Shown: positions 16,402-17,705 of the stretch, one piece after another
Numbering within the stretch: position 1 is the stretch's first letter
Layout of the letters: each line of letters starts with the position of its first letter
Assembly (NCBI GenBank): GCA_023436145.1
Contig: JAEZKP010000026.1
Span: 1 to 17,705, forward strand
DNA: 17,705 nt
Source of the DNA: Fibrobacterota bacterium
GTDB lineage: Bacteria > Fibrobacterota > Chitinivibrionia > Chitinivibrionales > Chitinispirillaceae
Direction: 5' to 3'
The notes under the pieces: model-generated
Database searches by the model: none
What the model saw: the letters and a program-made list of their open reading frames with translations, nothing else
What the model was told of the DNA's origin: nothing
Position numbers and translations under genes: made by a program

Positions 16402-17031
16402 TCAGTATTTCCTGATTACCCCAACCAGCTTACCGGCAATCTGAATCGAACTGGCAGATGAAAGCACAATATCGGAATATGCAGGGTTCTCAGCCCGCAG
16501 AAGCACTCTCCCCCCCTCTTTAATAAAACGCTTGAGAGTGGCATCACCATCGATAATCACCACAACCACTTCACCATGTTCAGCAGTTGACTTGCGACGC
16601 ACTACCACAATGTCCCCGTTAAGTATCCCCATGCCATTCATGCTGTCACCCTTTATCCGCAGCGCAAAAAGCCCCTCTCCCCTGAAAATGGATTTATCCA
16701 AAGTCACATACCCATCCACATTCTCTATGGCAGTAATCGGCTTACCAGCTGCAACCGTACCAACCAGAGGCACCGATACACTCTCATCCACCTCATCCGG
16801 TTCGTTTTGCCCAAATGAAGTTATCTCAATGCCACGCGCCTTGCCCGCCTGTAAACGGATAAAACCCTTCTGCTCGATAAGCCGCAGATGCTGGCGAACA
16901 TTGTTGGGACTCTTATAACCCAAACCCTGGGCTATCTCCCTGACTGTGGGAGGAAATCCGGTCTGCTGACGATGCTTTACGATAAAAGAGTAAACCCGCT
17001 GCTGCTCAGAAGTAAGTTCATAACCAGTCAA
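16402..17031 (-). CDS. lexA: LexA SOS repressor
   Basis: This 209-residue form is a full LexA. The N-terminal winged helix spans about residues 5-70 (LTSEQQRVYSFIV, TGFPPTVREIAQGLGYKSPNNVRQHL). The self-cleavage site is A95-G96 in VAAGKP, and the catalytic dyad is S130 (GDSMNGMG) and K167 (ATLKRF). RecA-stimulated cleavage would relieve repression of this operon. I chose the TTG start at 17031 because a GAGGAG sequence lies about 10 bp upstream, and the protein then begins four residues before the usual family start. A TTG at 17067 would add 12 residues and overlap the upstream small gene. The stop precedes the radical SAM ATG by 5 bp. Confidence 0.96.
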   Translation of the reverse strand: MTGYELTSEQQRVYSFIVKHRQQTGFPPTVREIAQGLGYKSPNNVRQHLRLIEQKGFIRLQAGKARGIEITSFGQNEPDEVDESVSVPLVGTVAAGKPITAIENVDGYVTLDKSIFRGEGLFALRIKGDSMNGMGILNGDIVVVRRKSTAEHGEVVVVIIDGDATLKRFIKEGGRVLLRAENPAYSDIVLSSASSIQIAGKLVGVIRKY

Positions 17032-17035
17032 TTTC

Positions 17036-17284
17036 TTAACGCTCCTCGGCTCTAAAGATTTTCCCAACTATTACCATCCGGCGTACTCCACCGGAATCAC
17101 TGACATACCCACCTCTCATTGCAAAAGTCCTGACAGGTATGGTTAAGGGAGCACTAATAACCTCTTTACCGATTTTTTCCTTACGAACCTTGGCCGGACG
17201 CGGACTCCATAACCGTAACGGTTGAAAAAGAGGCAAAGACATCTGCTCGACGGTTTCTTCGATCATCTGATTTTCATACTTCAT
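17036..17284 (-). CDS. Small unrecognised protein with beta-clamp-binding motif, first gene of the SOS operon
   Basis: This encodes 82 residues and is the promoter-proximal gene of the lexA operon. The ATG has a strong GGAGG 7 bp upstream, and its last codons carry the ribosome binding site of lexA, so it looks like a real, coupled gene. Residues 14-20 read QMSLPLF, a near-perfect hexapeptide-type beta-sliding-clamp-binding motif (compare QLSLPL in Hda). After it comes a basic stretch (RPAKVRKEKIGK) and a C-terminal part with GGYVSDSGGVRRMVIVGKIF, likely beta strands. There is no signal peptide or membrane segment. I do not recognise the family. The PLRLW...RPAKV wording faintly recalls ImuB C-termini, so a detached mutasome adaptor piece is one hypothesis. 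Confidence 0.8.
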   Translation of the reverse strand: MKYENQMIEETVEQMSLPLFQPLRLWSPRPAKVRKEKIGKEVISAPLTIPVRTFAMRGGYVSDSGGVRRMVIVGKIFRAEER

Positions 17285-17317
17285 GCGTTTTCCTCCAGAC
17301 GGTAAGAGAATTATTCA

Positions 17318-17352
17318 GATTTCAGGTTTCAGGTTATAGATTTCAGATTTTA
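17318..17352. repeat. Five 7-bp repeats in the operon leader (array 1)
   Basis: Five consecutive heptamers of the form GRTTTCA or close variants (GATTTCA, GGTTTCA, GGTTATA, GATTTCA, GATTTTA) lie between the predicted transcription start and the first gene. The flanking text GGTAAGAGAA (17301-17310) also recurs before array 2. Confidence 0.7.
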
Positions 17353-17410
17353 GAGAAAAAGAAAGAGAGATTTCTGATTTAAAGAAAAAGAGATCTCGCA
17401 TCTGCACTTA

Positions 17411-17439
17411 AATATACTGCACATTTGAACAGTATGCAA
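17411..17439 (-). promoter_or_regulatory. Sigma70-like promoter of the lexA operon
   Basis: On the minus strand the -35 is TTGCAT (17434-17439), the -10 is TATATT (17411-17416) and the spacer is exactly 17 bp. Transcription would start near 17404, leaving a leader of about 120 nt. The spacer is almost entirely a LexA-like operator, so repression would be by direct occlusion. Confidence 0.7.
17417..17432 (-). promoter_or_regulatory. LexA-like operator 1
   Basis: The minus strand reads CTGTTCAAATGTGCAG. Inside it, TGTTC-N4-GTGCA differs by one base from the Fibrobacter-type LexA box TGCNC-N4-GTGCA as I recall it. It fills the promoter spacer and shares 12 identical bases with operator 2. Confidence 0.72.
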
Positions 17440-17447
17440 GAAAAAAC

Positions 17448-17463
17448 ATGTACATTTGAACAG
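17448..17463 (-). promoter_or_regulatory. LexA-like operator 2
   Basis: The minus strand reads CTGTTCAAATGTACAT, containing TGTTC-N4-GTACA. It sits just upstream of the -35 and 31 bp (about three helical turns) from operator 1, so two LexA dimers would bind on the same face of the DNA. Confidence 0.65.
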
Positions 17464-17477
17464 CGTGCGGGTAAGAG

Positions 17478-17512
17478 AATTTCAGGTTTCAGATATTAGA
17501 TTTCAGATTTGA
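17478..17512. repeat. Five 7-bp repeats upstream of the promoter (array 2)
   Basis: Five heptamers (AATTTCA, GGTTTCA, GATATTA, GATTTCA, GATTTGA) match array 1 in order and length (35 bp), with the same GGTAAGAGAA lead. The two arrays flank the promoter 160 bp apart, which suggests a local duplication. Confidence 0.65.
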
Positions 17513-17518
17513 AGAAAG

Positions 17519-17705
17519 GGGAATTTTTGATTGAAGAATGGGGAATTTTTGATTAAAGAAGGGAATTTTTGATTAAAGAAGGGAATTTTTGATTAAAGAA
17601 GGGAATTTTTGATTAAAGAAGGGAATTTATGATTAAAGAAGGGAATTTATGATTAAAGAAGGGAATTTATGATTAAAGAAGGGAATTTATGATTAAAGAA
17701 GGGAA
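17519..17705. repeat. 20-bp tandem repeat array running off the window edge
   Basis: One diverged 21-bp unit (17519-17539) is followed by eight exactly phased 20-bp units from 17541 to 17700, then the first 5 bp of another. The first four units are GGGAATTTTTGATTAAAGAA, and the next four differ by a single T-to-A change. Units are back to back with no spacers, so this is not CRISPR. The period is not a multiple of three, so a repeat protein is unlikely. The array continues beyond the window. Confidence 0.95.

Noticed and set aside
17032..17067. Longer LexA from the TTG at 17067
   Set aside because: It would overlap the upstream gene and add 12 residues not usual for LexA. The TTG at 17031 has a GAGGAG at good distance. 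The longer form cannot be fully excluded because GGATGG precedes it.
17519..17705. Possible CRISPR array
   Set aside because: The 20-bp units are directly adjacent with no unique spacers, and no cas gene is in the window.

Overview
The window reads as a bacterial chromosome segment in which every supported gene lies on the minus strand. I infer an FCB-group bacterium, most likely a Fibrobacterota (Chitinispirillum/Fibrobacter-like) lineage. The reasons are the secreted GLUG-repeat protein, two proteins with C-terminal sorting-tail-like domains, and two operators upstream of lexA that fit the Fibrobacter-type LexA box TGCNC-N4-GTGCA as I recall it. The taxonomic call is an inference and was not searched.

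Right half (about 8.1-17.5 kb) is an SOS/mutasome island. A sigma70-like promoter (17411-17439) has a LexA-like operator filling its 17-bp spacer and a second operator 31 bp upstream. It drives, in order: an 82-residue unrecognised protein with a consensus beta-clamp-binding peptide (QMSLPLF), lexA, a radical SAM protein of the putative DNA modification/repair type with a C-terminal helix-hairpin-helix, and a DUF72 protein. After a 187-bp gap that holds a 127-bp element with 18-bp perfect inverted ends come an ImuB-like Y-family protein (catalytic residues missing, QMDLF clamp motif present), an ABC ATPase and its membrane partner, and a short DnaE2/ImuC-like polymerase with a degenerate PHP domain. 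No recA-like ImuA is present. The likely theme is LexA-controlled translesion synthesis in which ImuB and perhaps the small protein bring the DnaE-type polymerase to the clamp. The ABC transporter pair is an unexplained guest.

Left half (about 0.1-7.6 kb) is ordinary cell-envelope and housekeeping content: a lipoprotein, an 883-residue secreted GLUG-repeat protein built from two tandem modules, a secreted alkaline-phosphatase-superfamily hydrolase with a similar C-terminal tail, a small PH-like protein, a PrxQ/Bcp peroxiredoxin, and a secreted leucine-rich-repeat protein with a clear terminator.

Non-coding structure is rich. There is a pair of hairpin-centred repeats with a compensatory base-pair change (4403-4493), an 18-bp inverted repeat pair (14319-14445), two arrays of 7-bp repeats flanking the lexA promoter, and a perfectly phased 20-bp tandem array (4 + 4 variant units) running off the right edge of the window.
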